Shown here: positions 11,701 through 23,400 of the stretch, piece after piece | How positions within the stretch are numbered: position 1 is the first letter of the stretch | Layout of the letters: the number at the start of each line of letters is the position of its first letter | Assembly (NCBI GenBank): GCA_947623455.1 | Contig: OX392527.1 | Coordinates: 9,234,001-9,298,000, forward strand | DNA length: 64,000 nucleotides | Direction of reading: 5' to 3' | Origin: Mimachlamys varia | Taxonomy: Eukaryota; Mollusca; Bivalvia; Pectinida; Pectinidae | Translations under genes and position numbers: made by a program | Notes under the pieces: model-generated | Told to the model about the DNA's origin: nothing | The model's database searches: none | Seen by the model: only the letters and a program-made list of their open reading frames with translations

Positions 11701-14700
11701 CCCCGTGTTTTGTGTGTAACTAGGAGTAACGAGTCCCTGTCGTCTACAGTCCTGTTCTAACTCCCCGTGTTTTGTGTGTAACTAGGAGTAACGTGTCCCT
11801 GCCGTCTACAGTCCGGTTCTAACTCCCCGTGTTTTGTGTGTAACTAGGAGTAACGTTCTCTTGTCGTCTATAGCCCTGTTCTAACTCCCCGTGTTTTGTG
11901 TGTAAACTCTGAGTAACGTTCTCTTGTCGTCTATAGCCCTGTTCTAACTCCCCGTGTTGTGTGTGTAACTCTGAGTAACGTTCTCTTGTCGTCTATAGCC
12001 CTGTTCTAACTCCCCGTGTTTTGTGTGTAACTAGGAGTAACGAGTCCCTGTCGTCTACAGTCCTGTTCTAACTCCCCGTGTTTTGTGTGTAACTCGGAGT
12101 AACGTGTCCCTGTCGTCTATAGCCCTGTTCCAATTCCCCGTGTTTTGTGTGTAACTCGGAGTAACGTTCTCTTGTCGTCTATAGCCCTGTTCTAACTCCC
12201 CGTGTTTTGTGTGTAAACTCTGAGTAACGTTCTCTTGTCGTCTATAGCCCTGTTCTAACTCCCCGTGTTGTGTGTGTAACTCTGAGTAACGTTCTCTTGT
12301 CGTCTATAGCCCTGTTCTAACTCCCCGTGTTTTGTGTGTAACTCGGAGTAACGTGTCCCTGTCGTCTATAGCCCTGTTCTAACTCCCCGTGTTGTGTGTG
12401 TAACTCGGAGTAACGTGTACCTGTCGTCTATAGCCCTGTTCTAACTCCCCGTGTTGTGTGTGTAACTAGGTGTTACGTGTCCCTGTCGTCTATAGCCCTG
12501 TTCTAACTCCCCGTGTTTTGTGTGTAACTAGGAGTAACGAGTCCCTGTCGTCTACAGTCCTGTTCTAACTCCCCGTGTTTTGTGTGTAACTAGGAGTAAC
12601 GAGTCCCTGTCGTCTATAGCCCTGTTCTAACTCCCCGTGTTGTGTGTGTGACTAGGAGTAACGTGTCCCTGTCGTCTATAGCCCTGTTCTAACTCCCCGT
12701 GTTGTGTGTGTAACTCGGAGTAACGAGTCCCTGTCGTCTATAGCCCTGTTCTAACTCCCCGTGTTTTGTGTGTAACTCGGAGTAACGTGTCCCTGTCGCC
12801 TATAGCCCTGTTCTAACTCCCCGTGTTTTGTGTGTAACTCGGAGTAACGTGTCCCTGTCGTCTATAGCCCTGTTCTAACTCCCCGTGTTGTGTGTTTAAC
12901 TAGGTGTTACGTGTCCCTGTCGTCTATAGCCCTGTTCTAACTCCCCGTGTTTTGTGTGTAACTAGGAGTAACGAGTCCCTGTCGTCTACAGTCCTGTTCT
13001 AACTCCCCGTGTTTTGTGTGTAACTCGGAGTAACATGTCCCTGCCGTCTATAGCCCTGTTCTAACTCCCCGTGCTTTGTGTGTAACTCGGAATAACGTGT
13101 TCCTGTCGTCTATAGCCCTGTTCTAACTCCCCGTGTTTTGTGTGTAACTCGGAATAACGTGTTCCTGTCGTCTATAGCCCTGTTCTAACTCCCCGTATTT
13201 TGTGTGTAACTAGGAGTAACGTGTCCCTGTCGTCTATGGCCCTGTTCTAATTCCACGTGTTTTGTGTGTAACTCGGAGTAACGTGTTCCTGTCGTCTATA
13301 GCCCTGTTCTAACTCCCCGTGTTTTGTGTGTTACTCGGAGTAACATGTTCCTGTCGTCTATAGCCCTGTTCCAACTCCACGTATTTTGTGTGTAACTAGG
13401 AGTAACGTGTCCCTGTTGTCTATAGCCCTGTTCTAACTCCCCGTGTTTTGTGTGTAACTAGGAGTAACGAGTCCCTGTCGTCTACAGTCCTGTTCTAACT
13501 CCCCGTGTTTTGTGTGTAACTAGGAGTAACGTGTCCCTGCCGTCTACAGTCCGGTTCTAACTCCCCGTGTTTTGTGTGTAACTAGGAGTAACGTTCTCTT
13601 GTCGTCTATAGCCCTGTTCTAACTCCCCGTGTTTTGTGTGTAAACTCTGAGTAACGTTCTCTTGTCGTCTATAGCCCTGTTCTAACTCCCCGTGTTGTGT
13701 GTGTAACTCTGAGTAACGTTCTCTTGTCGTCTATAGCCCTGTTCTAACTCCCCGTGTTTTGTGTGTAACTAGGAGTAACGAGTCCCTGTCGTCTACAGTC
13801 CTGTTCTAACTCCCCGTGTTTTGTGTGTAACTCGGAGTAACGTGTCCCTGTCGTCTATAGCCCTGTTCCAATTCCCCGTGTTTTGTGTGTAACTCGGAGT
13901 AACGTTCTCTTGTCGTCTATAGCCCTGTTCTAACTCCCCGTGTTTTGTGTGTAAACTCTGAGTAACGTTCTCTTGTCGTCTATAGCCCTGTTCTAACTCC
14001 CCGTGTTGTGTGTGTAACTCTGAGTAACGTTCTCTTGTCGTCTATAGCCCTGTTCTAACTCCCCGTGTTTTGTGTGTAACTCGGAGTAACGTGTCCCTGT
14101 CGTCTATAGCCCTGTTCTAACTCCCCGTGTTGTGTGTGTAACTCGGAGTAACGTGTACCTGTCGTCTATAGCCCTGTTCTAACTCCCCGTGTTTTGTGTG
14201 TAAATAGGAGTAACGTGTCCCTGTCGTCTATAGCCCTGTTCTAACTCCCCGTGTTTTGTGTGTGACTAGGAGTAACGTGTCCCTGTCGTCTACAGTCCTG
14301 TTCTAACTCCCCGTGTTTTGTGTGTAAATAGGAGTAACGTGTCCCTGTCGTCTATAGCCCTGTTCTAACTCTCCGTGTTTTGTGTGTGACTAGGAGTAAC
14401 GTGTCCCTGTCGTCTATAGCCCTGTTCTAACTCCCCGTGTTTTGTGTGTGACTAGGAGTAACGTGTCCCTGTCGTCTATAGCCCTGTTCTAACTCCCCGT
14501 GTTTTGTGTGTGACTAGGAGTAACGTGTCCCTGTCGTCTATAGCCCTGTTCTAACTCCCCGTGTTTTGTGTGTAACTAGGAGTAACGTGTCCCTGTCGTC
14601 TATAGCCCTGTTCTAACTCCCCGTATTTTGTGTGTAACTAGGAGTAACGTGTCCCTGTCGTCTACAGCCCTGTTCTAACTCCCCGTGTTTTGTGTGTGAC

Positions 14701-14862
14701 TAGGAGTAACGTGTCCCTGTCGTCTATAGCCCTGTTCTAACTCCCCGTGTTTTGTGTGTAAATAGGAGTAACGTGTCCCTGTCGTCTATAGCCCTGTTCT
14801 AACTCCCCGTGTTTTGTGTGTGACTAGGAGTAACGTGTCCCTGTCGTCTGTAGCCCTGTTCC
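8795..14862. repeat. 62-bp satellite array with higher-order duplications
   Basis: About 98 head-to-tail copies of a 62-bp unit with the core CCTGTCGTCTATAGCCCTG, followed by TTCTAACTCCCCGTG and a TG-rich tail ending GGAGTAACG. The anchor recurs at 8819 and 8881. Variants (CTCGGAGTAAC, CTAGGAGTAAC, CTCTGAGTAACGTTCTC, CTAGGTGTTACG) are arranged in repeating order, which shows multi-unit duplication with offsets near 1490 and 1738 bp. The period is exactly twice that of the array at 1-5800. The right edge is sharp at about 14862. No coding role is visible. Confidence 0.96.
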
Positions 14863-15193
14863 GGATGCCGTACGTTTTCGAACTATATATGCTCGTCGCG
14901 TGAGATAAGTATGCCTACTCCCGTATTTAAGGGGAAATGAGTCTTTTAGAATTGCTGCAATTAACGTGTATGGATCTGGAGACAACGACAATAGACACGC
15001 AACTATATTTAATATTTTCTTTAATCGATAGACATCAAGACGTACACCAAAACTTGGTACACAAACATGATATATATACATTATTGACTACAATGAACAC
15101 CTTTGTCCAGGTGAAAACCCTGCTCGCGTGGTACACGCAAGCGTCAAAATTGGATTTCCCTTCCCTTCAAATTGGATTTCTTCATATCTAAGC
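14863..15193. other. Unique spacer with no supported gene
   Basis: A plus-strand frame at 14937-15191 (84 codons, starting MSLLELLQLT) and an overlapping minus-strand frame are open here. The plus frame is rich in Leu, Thr and His and looks helical, but it matches no family I know and has no visible splice or promoter context. I treat it as unproven. Confidence 0.4.
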
Positions 15194-15450
15194 ACGAGGC
15201 CCTGTAGCCTTAGACCACGTGCTATGTCGCAAGTTAACGACACAATGGACACGAGGCTCTGCACTTTAGCGATCTCGAGCTAGGTCCACAGATAGTGATA
15301 ATAACTGAGAACGAGAACTGTGATATCACGATCTCGCGCTAGGTTCATAGCTTATGATCATGATCTGAGAGCGAGGCCCATTATATTCCGTACTATGTCC
15401 ACAGTTAGCGACATTAACGAGAACGCTTTGTGGTATCACTATGTAGACAT
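15194..15450. repeat. Decayed tandem repeat, about 57-60 bp period
   Basis: Four to five strongly diverged units can be aligned by eye. Each starts ACGAGGCCC or a variant (about 15194, 15251, 15308, 15368, 15419), carries CTAGGTCCA / CTATGTCCACAG in the middle, and ends TTAGCGACATTAACGAGAACG or a variant. The opening ACGAGGCCCTGT resembles ACGAGTCCCTGT in the neighbouring 62-bp satellite. The block may be an old, unhomogenised relic of that family. That link is an inference. Confidence 0.55.
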
Positions 15451-16197
15451 GAAACAAAACAGATCGCCAACACAGTTCCATCGGTACAATTCTCTAATAC
15501 TGAACTAATCCATGTACAATAATAACATATTACAGACAAAATCGATTCGCTATTCTACGAGCTGCTTTTTTTCATTAAAAAATCTCCTAGTTTGTTTGAC
15601 AAATTCAGATTTCGACCCTTGAAAATTGCATAATCCTACGCTAGGATCTCTACAGTACACACATATATCTGCATAGTAAGACAACACGTTACGTATAATA
15701 TGCATCACACAAATACATCGGATTTAATGTCTACGCACGTCAACATTGTAATGGCGGTCCCTACTTAAACTGTAAGACAGTTGAAGCATGGGTGTTATTG
15801 CAAAAACGACATCCCGTGTACACTGACATGGCAGAGGAATGTAAACACTGATTACGTCACGGAACAGTCACGTGTCATCGATCACTAGTATTAGTGGATT
15901 GACCGGATCCATGTCGCCCCACGCTCGGTCCGCGGGCACACACATCAATACAAACTGGCGGAAACATACAAACAAAGACCGTCCTTCAGTACGGCTCTAT
16001 TGCAATTAATTTCTGACACATTTAAAGGCGCAGTCGAGATGTCATACCGCTATAAGTCAATAGGCTACGGGACTGCAATTTCCCGAAAATACGTTGATAG
16101 CAACTACATTGTATCAAGACTTATGTCAGAAATCAATTAATACAAACTCTTTTCCAGTTTTGTCGTAACATTGACTAGTGCTTTTACAAAGGACAAC
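15451..16197. other. Unique DNA with no recognised feature
   Basis: About 750 bp of non-repetitive sequence between the decayed repeat and the 38-bp array. I see no long open frame, no RNA gene signature and no inverted repeat of note. Confidence 0.5.
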
Positions 16198-16853
16198 ACA
16201 CCGGCCGAAGTCTATGTCATACTGTTAGGAGCGACACCCCGGCCGAAGTCTATGTCATACTGTAAGGAGCGACAAACCGGCCGAAGTCTATGTCATACTG
16301 TAAGGAGCGACAAACCGGCCGAAGTCTCCGTCGTACTCTAAGGAGCGACACACCGGCCGAAGTCTCCGTCGTACTCTAAGGAGCGACAAACCGGCCGAAG
16401 TCTCCGTCGTACTCTAAGGAGCGACACACCGGCCGAAGTCTCCGTCGTACTCTAAGGAGCGACAAACCGGCCGAAGTCTCCGTCGTACTCTAAGGAGCGA
16501 CAAACCGGCCTAAGTATCCGTCGTACTCTAAGGAGCGACAAACCAGCCGAAGTCTCCGTCGTACTCTAAGGAGCGACAAACCAGCCGAAGTCTCCGTCGT
16601 ACTCTAAGGAGCGACAAACCGGCCGAAGTCTCCGTCGTACTCTAAGGAGCGACAAACCGGCCGAAGTCTCCGTCGTACTCTAAGGAGCGACACACCGACC
16701 GAAGTCTCCGTCGTACTCTAAGGAGCGACAAACCGGCCGAAGTCTCCGTCGTACTCTAAGGAGCGACACACCGGCCGAAGTCTCCGTCGTACTCTAAGGA
16801 GCGACACACCGACCGAAGTCACCGTCATACTGTCAGGAGCGACACATGGCCGA
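16198..16853. repeat. 38-bp tandem repeat array
   Basis: About 17 copies of a 38-bp unit with the core CCGGCCGAAGTCTCCGTCG, followed by TACTCTAAGGAGCGAC. The first three and the last two copies carry TATGTCATACTGT or ACCGTCATACTGT instead, so the array edges are more diverged than the centre. Units are contiguous with no spacers. The array lies about 350 bp beyond the poly(A) signal of the minus-strand gene. Confidence 0.95.
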
Positions 16854-17200
16854 AGTCTCAGTAAGGTCAAACACGTTAAACTGACGTAGCACCATTCAAC
16901 ATAAAAACATTTATACATAGTTGGCCAGTTTCAACATCACCACAATCTACTATTTCTATCCGGGTGGTACTGTGTACAAAGTCAAGAATGTGTAAATCGT
17001 CACTTAGAAACCAATTACAATCAAAGATTTGAAAGTTATCTATCCCTGATTTAACGTTGTTGATACGCGACAGTCTGGAAATGTTAGAAATCGTCCAGGG
17101 GTTGGCTTAGTCCCCACACAACACCACAGAAAGCACAGGTTCGACCACCGCTGTTCCCAGTCTGTACGTCACCTCTCTGAACGGTGTGAAATCTATATGT
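16854..17200. other. Unique DNA downstream of the gene
   Basis: About 350 bp of non-repetitive sequence between the 38-bp array and the poly(A) signal. The SAMD11-like transcript probably ends in or just before this stretch. No other feature is visible. Confidence 0.5.
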
Positions 17201-17206
17201 TTTATT
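17201..17206 (-). terminator. Poly(A) signal AATAAA for the SAMD11-like gene
   Basis: TTTATT on the plus strand gives AATAAA on the minus strand, about 70 bp after the TGA stop at 17276-17278. This would give a short 3' UTR of about 90-100 nt. It is the nearest canonical hexamer in the correct orientation. Confidence 0.6.
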
Positions 17207-17275
17207 CACAAATAAATAACGGTATCCTGGAAACAAAAGGTTTCTGGAAACTTCTTGATGTGCGTGGTGACGTCA

Positions 17276-17473
17276 TCACACAGACAGGCGTTGAGAGGAC
17301 TTGAGTTTGCAGTAACTACATGGATGAAAGAAGCGGCTCATGTCTTGCACGTGCCGTGTGACAGCCTCACTAAGGATAATGGCGGGCCCGACCTTCATAC
17401 CGAGGTTACGGATGAGAGCGTCTGTGGTGAGGAGTGGCAGAAGCTTGCCCTCTATTCTGTGAGCCAGGAAGGT
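17276..17473 (-). CDS. SAMD11: Exon 6: second half of SAM and C-terminus
   Basis: This exon encodes residues 953-1017 and the TGA stop (17276-17278). The acceptor CTTTGTTTGCAG is in phase 0 and the exon opens with TFLAHRIEGKLLPLLT. Together with exon 5 it completes a typical SAM fold: the IEGKLLPLL helix, NLGMKVGPA, and a last helix to about HVQD. About 20 residues follow to the stop. No good donor consensus lies between the SAM end and the stop, so I take this as the terminal exon. Confidence 0.88.
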   Translation of the reverse strand, partial: TFLAHRIEGKLLPLLTTDALIRNLGMKVGPAIILSEAVTRHVQDMSRFFHPCSYCKLKSSQRLSV

Positions 17474-20400
17474 CTGCAAACAAAGAAGATTGTCAGTGCA
17501 CGTGATCACAATGCGCGACCCTCACTTAATATAGCATAATCGCTCGTTAGTTATAAATATCGTCGGTAAGTTTCACCTTATCACGTATCACTTATCTCAA
17601 TGTATATAGGTTTTTAATACACGTAAATGAAGGAAAAACAATAATTAAGAACTTATTTTGATAACTTTGAGATGTGTATATATTTAGTAAACAAACTCGT
17701 GTTTAATATACAAAGTACAATGTTTAACACACCCGCGGAAAACTCCTTACAAGATACAAAAAGCTTTTAGACATGGGAGATAAAATACATATAAATTCAC
17801 AATCCGGAACGACTCCGTCTAGTCAGTTACTAGTCTACACGACTGTTCCTACATCACGTGTCCACAACAAACATCACGCATGTGGACAGAAACAGAATAC
17901 TTAAAACTAGATTTTAGATCAGTTAAAATGTGTACCGGACGTACGTTTAACCACGAATTTATGTATACTCGTGTGAATGTATATGTATGACGGATTAACA
18001 TAAGCGTTACTCTATAACGCAGATAGGCATCAGATGACATCGTTACGGAGTATCGTTGTTCACGGGTTACAAGATCTACCGCCAATCTGTTACGTATGTA
18101 CGCACACACGTGCGGCCCACGTCTACCGTTACCTATTGGTATTCATCATAAATGTTTACGTTTGTAACATACATATGTATATATCGTTACGTAATAGATG
18201 TTACCTGTCGGTAAATTACGTATTAAATACGTATTATAGTTGCTACCTGTTGATAACTTTAGATGTTACCTGTCAGTAACGTACGTATCAAATACGTTTT
18301 ATAACTACATAGTGTACATACAGATATATGTTAGTAGTTTACGTGTAAGAGATGAATGCCTTTCTTTTGGTGTTTGTCCTGACCTGTTTTGGTTTTTGGT
18401 ACACGTGTCGTATTTACCCTGACATGTCTATCTACACAGTTTATTATGTTCATGCTCACGTGATATACGGCTTTACATGGTTACATACACGTGTAGCTTA
18501 CCTTAGCATACGAGCTACAGCCCTCTAGCTTGGAGACGAAGTCGAACACTTTTTCCGCCGACCAGTTCATTATATTTTCCGGGTTGTCGGCGCCACATTT
18601 ACACTGCAACTTCTGGCCTTTAATGTCCTTTTCTGGCCATATGGAATGGTTGCCCTTCTTATGACGATGACTATTATGATGTGTTTTATGAAAGTTCGAT
18701 TTGTCTCCTTCTGGAGCTTTTGCGTTTGACAAATTAAGCAATGCAGTCTTTTTACTATTGTCAACAGATTCTGACGATCTTGATAATGGCGAAGTGAAGT
18801 AGTCATTTTTACTACACTCGAGTTTGGTACGCTTTGTAGAGAGATCAAGTGCGCAAGCCGTGTCCGCTTCTGCGGGTCCTCGCTTCCGCGAGTTAGTCTG
18901 ACAGGAATGAGGTAATGATGGCGACTCCTTGGGACTGGAGTGTGGGACGTAAGAGTCGAGGATTGGGTATGACATGTTGTGTGGGGGGCGCGGCATGAAC
19001 CCCGGGAGTCCTCCACTCGACGGCATGGAACATAACGTGGAAATGGAGGATGTGGTCGGGACCTCGCCACGCTGAGCGTTAGGGCCAAGAAACATGGAGT
19101 AGGGGTTGAAAAGTCCCGGCGGGAAAAGCAGGTCTGGAGTCCACATAGAGAAATACGGGTCGTGCACCGGTGGAGACAGGAAGCTGGAAACACAAAAGAA
19201 TGGAATTAAATACCAACGTTTACCATTTAGTGAGGGACGCCACGTTAGTATGGACATGGCGACAGGACGCCACGTTAGTATGGACATGGCGACAGGACGC
19301 CACGTTAGTATGGACATAGCGACAGGACGCCACGTTAGTATGGACATAGCGACAGGACGCCACGTTAGTATGGACATGGCGACAGGACGCCATGTCAGTA
19401 TGGACATAGCGACAGGACGCCACGTTAGTATGGACAGCTATGACAGGACGCCAGGTTAGTATGGACATGGCGACAGGACGCAACGTTAGTATGGACATAG
19501 CGACAGGACGCCACGTTAGTATGGACATAGCGACAGGACGCCATGTTAGTATGGACATAGCGACAGGACGCCACGTCAGTATGGACATAGCGACAGGACG
19601 CCACGTTAGTATGGACATGGCGACAGGACGCCACGTTAGTATGGACATGGCGACAGGACGCAGTATAACGCTGATAAGGGCGATAAAAGGATTGTAGATA
19701 AACCGTTCTGAATGATAAAGCATTCTATATGTTTACATTAGACCGCCGTTACCACAGTCAAGGTTTGTGCGAAACTGGAATCGTGGTTTAAGAATACGTC
19801 ACAGAAAAATGGGGTCTCACACAATATCTCCATGTTATTCTGTGTAGGTAATTTGTACCCGTTTATTACAATCTAATGCTATATTCTGTAGGTAACTTGT
19901 AAACGTTTATTACAATCTAATGCTATACTCTCTAGGTAACTTGTAGACGTGTATTACAATCTAATGCTATACTCTCTAGGTAACTTGTAACCGTTTATTA
20001 CAATCTAATGTTATACTCTCTAGGTAACTTGTAACCGTTTATTACAATCTAATGTTATACTCTCTAGGTAACTTGTAAACGTTTATTACAATATAATGTT
20101 ATACTCTGTAGGTAACTTGTAAACGTTTATTACAATCTTATGTTATACTCTCTAGGTAACTTGTAAACGTTTATTACAATCTAACGTTATACTCTCTAGG
20201 TAACTTGTAAATGTTTATTACAATCTAATGTTATACTCTCTAGGTAACTTGTAAACGTTTATTACAATCTAACGTTATACTCTCTAGGTAACTTGTAGAC
20301 GTGTATTACAATCTAATGTTATACTCTCTAGGTAACTTGTAACCGTTTATTACAATCTAATGTTATACTCTGTAGGTAACTTGTAACCGTTTATAACAAT

Positions 20401-23400
20401 CTAATGTTATACTCTCTAGGTAACTTGTAAACGTTTATTACAATCTAACGTTATACTCTCTAGGTAACTTGTAGACGTGTATTACAATCTAACGTTATAC
20501 TCTCTAGGTAACTTGTAAACGTTTATTACAATCTAATGTTATACTCTCTAGGTAACTTGTAGACGTGTATTACAATCTAATGCTATACTCTCTAGGTAAC
20601 TTGTAGACGTGTATTACAATCTAATGTTATACTCTCTAGGTAACTTGTAAACGTTTATTACAATCTAATGTTATACTCTATAGGTAACTTGTAAACGTGT
20701 ATTACAATCTGTTATACTCTGTAGGTAACTTGTAAACGTTTATTACAATCTAATGTTATACTCTGTAGGTAACTTGTAACCGTTTATTACAATCTGTTAT
20801 ACTCTGTAGGTAACTTGTAAACGTTTATTACAATCTAATGCTATACTCTGTAGGTAACTTGTAACCGTTTATAACAATCTAATGTTATACTCTCTAGGTA
20901 ACTTGTAAACGTTTATTACAATCTAACGTTATACTCTCTAGGTAACTTGTAGACGTGTATTACAATCTAACGTTATACTCTCTAGGTAACTTGTAAACGT
21001 TTATTACAATCTAATGTTATACTCTCTAGGTAACTTGTAGACGTGTATTACAATCTAATGCTATACTCTCTAGGTAACTTGTAGACGTGTATTACAATCT
21101 AATGTTATACTCTCTAGGTAACTTGTAAACGTTTATTACAATCTAATGTTATACTCTATAGGTAACTTGTAAACGTGTATTACAATCTGTTATACTCTGT
21201 AGGTAACTTGTAAACGTTTATTACAATCTAATGTTATACTCTGTAGGTAACTTGTAACCGTTTATTACAATCTGTTATACTCTGTAGGTAACTTGTAAAT
21301 GTTTATTACAATCTGTTATACTCTGTAGGTAACTTGTAACCGTTTATTACAATCTGTTATACTCTGTAGGTAACTTGTAAATGTTTATTACAATATAATG
21401 TAAAGTACGACAATATCGATTTCCTGATATCGTTGATCAATGCGAAATGTATGACATGAATATGTATAAGTTATCACAGTGGCAAGTACGACAGACAGGG
21501 GTATGGGACGATAGCCTTACAAATCAACTAAAAAGCTGCTCATGTTCCTGATCAAAGTCATTTAGTTTGGTACCATTTTCTGATTCACGTCAGCTATCGG
21601 CACGACAAAGAAATGCTAATCATCTTTGGAGTGAGTGTGGTGACGGAAAATTCCATGGCTGGCGACTAAGTCTGCCTCGGAGACTGAACCGTACCGGATC
21701 CTTCGACAGTGATCCTTGGATGGTATCACGCAACTATGCAGATAGGATTCCAGTCTGTTTTTCCTGGGGAATTATTTACGTTCAAAGTAATGCGATTTTT
21801 TGACATGACCATCCATTCTGGATTAATTCTCGGGAGATCGCTCTTCGCGGAATCACTTTAACACCACCAGAAACGTGACCTTTCGTGAGCGCGCGCGCCT
21901 ACCCGTACAATTAAATCCCCTGCCCGTCCTCAACGCGACAGCCCCTCCGAGAGCGAGGCGTGCCGTGCTAGATCTGTACTTAACGTATCCACACTTCTAG
22001 ACGACGTGTTTACCGAGAAAACATGCTGCAAATTACAGACTTCAGCATAAACCATTACAGATAACAGATTACCGAAAACAGCGGCGAAAGGATACACATA
22101 TATACGTGTGAACTGCTTTAACCACGAATTCCCTGTTTAGAGCTACGATACTTTCTTATAACGAAAAGGAAATTAAATTTTATTGTTTTCTGTAACAATA
22201 TCGAAACAATTAAGCTTTCGAAGTTTGTTTTTCTCGTTTAATCGTAAGTAATGCATGACTACCCAGGATCGCCACATCATTACGTTAAACATCTATATTT
22301 ATATATACATCAGTTCGCGATACGCATCGGCGGTCTGTATTGATCACCGCCGTACTTAATATGTACAGTGTACATAAATGTGTTTATAATAACATACGGT
22401 ACTTCTGTCGACAGAGCTCGATATGGAATCTTGATGACGCATCTCACAGTTATATAAATGTCGGATCAATGCTGTATCGGTGCTGTTCTGGTTTCACGGA
22501 CCTCCGCGCGCTATTAACCAGATCTGTAGCCACTCGTACTACAGTATTAGACAAAGCGTAAAAGCGCCTAGGAACAGCTGTGACAGAAGTGATTAAGGCG
22601 TAATTACATTGGATTTTTAAACAATTTACTACTTGCGTCAGTCGGTAGACGTCTCGTAAGCGGACGTGCTTGTGTTGGCCGCGTGGTGCTAGGGGAGCGA
22701 TTTGCTGCCAGTCGAGTCGGACAGTAGGAAACGTTGAGCCGATACCGAGATGACAAGATTGTTCCGTAATTCCCACATTGTGTTGCGATATAGAGATGGA
22801 TATGTACTTAGCCGCACAAAGTTGGTCGTTAAGAGTACATGCACAAACATAGAAAAATGAAACCACACACAACCTATTTCTCTAAGTCCGGTCCCCCGAT
22901 AGTTCTACTCCATTATCTTCAAACCTGTCCCGCCTTATAAAACTCGAGAACGCTGCCACCGTACAGACTTTTCCTAGTGTCTCGTCTACGGTATTGCCAT
23001 AATGATGCCTAACAACCAAATTTATATCAGTTACCAAGCACGTTATACTAGCGTGTAGAAAAGACGGCATCAGTACCCGAGACAGTTTGAGGTCAACCAT
23101 AGTCACGAAGATGTAAATACAATTTCAGTGGAGTTGTATAGATATGTTTAAAGAATAAAATGCAAAATGCATAGTCGAAACAAGTATAATGGTACATGTA
23201 TGCCACAAAAATCCATTGAAACATTTTCACGATCGCTCTCTAAAAAAAAGATTGTGTTGAGTTGTGTAGCACACTTTAAAACATGTTGAAGAGATGAATT
23301 TCAATCTTGATAATTATGTAAAACCATCAAAGACAATTTAAGTTGATCACACTTTCTTGTCTCATTTGGTTAAACAAATTCTTTTACTGGTTGGTAGAAC

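Noticed and set aside
15194..15520. Plus-strand frame 15320-15508 as a small gene
   Set aside because: It overlaps the decayed tandem repeat and has no recognisable content.
16198..16853. Regular 38-bp repeats suggestive of a CRISPR array
   Set aside because: Units are contiguous with no unique spacers, there are no cas genes, and the context is a eukaryotic genome.
17268..17275. TGACGTCA (CRE-like) sites at 7057, 17268 and 23505
   Set aside because: Perfect 8-base palindromes, but scattered without promoter context. Expected by chance at a low rate in CpG-containing DNA.
19235..19697. Plus-strand MDMATGRHVS repeat protein
   Set aside because: A 30-bp array leaves several frames open on both strands. 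The plus frame has no other supporting feature.
19836..21396. AGGTAAC in every 44-bp unit as a series of splice donors
   Set aside because: The motif is on the plus strand, opposite to the gene, and no plus-strand transcript is supported.
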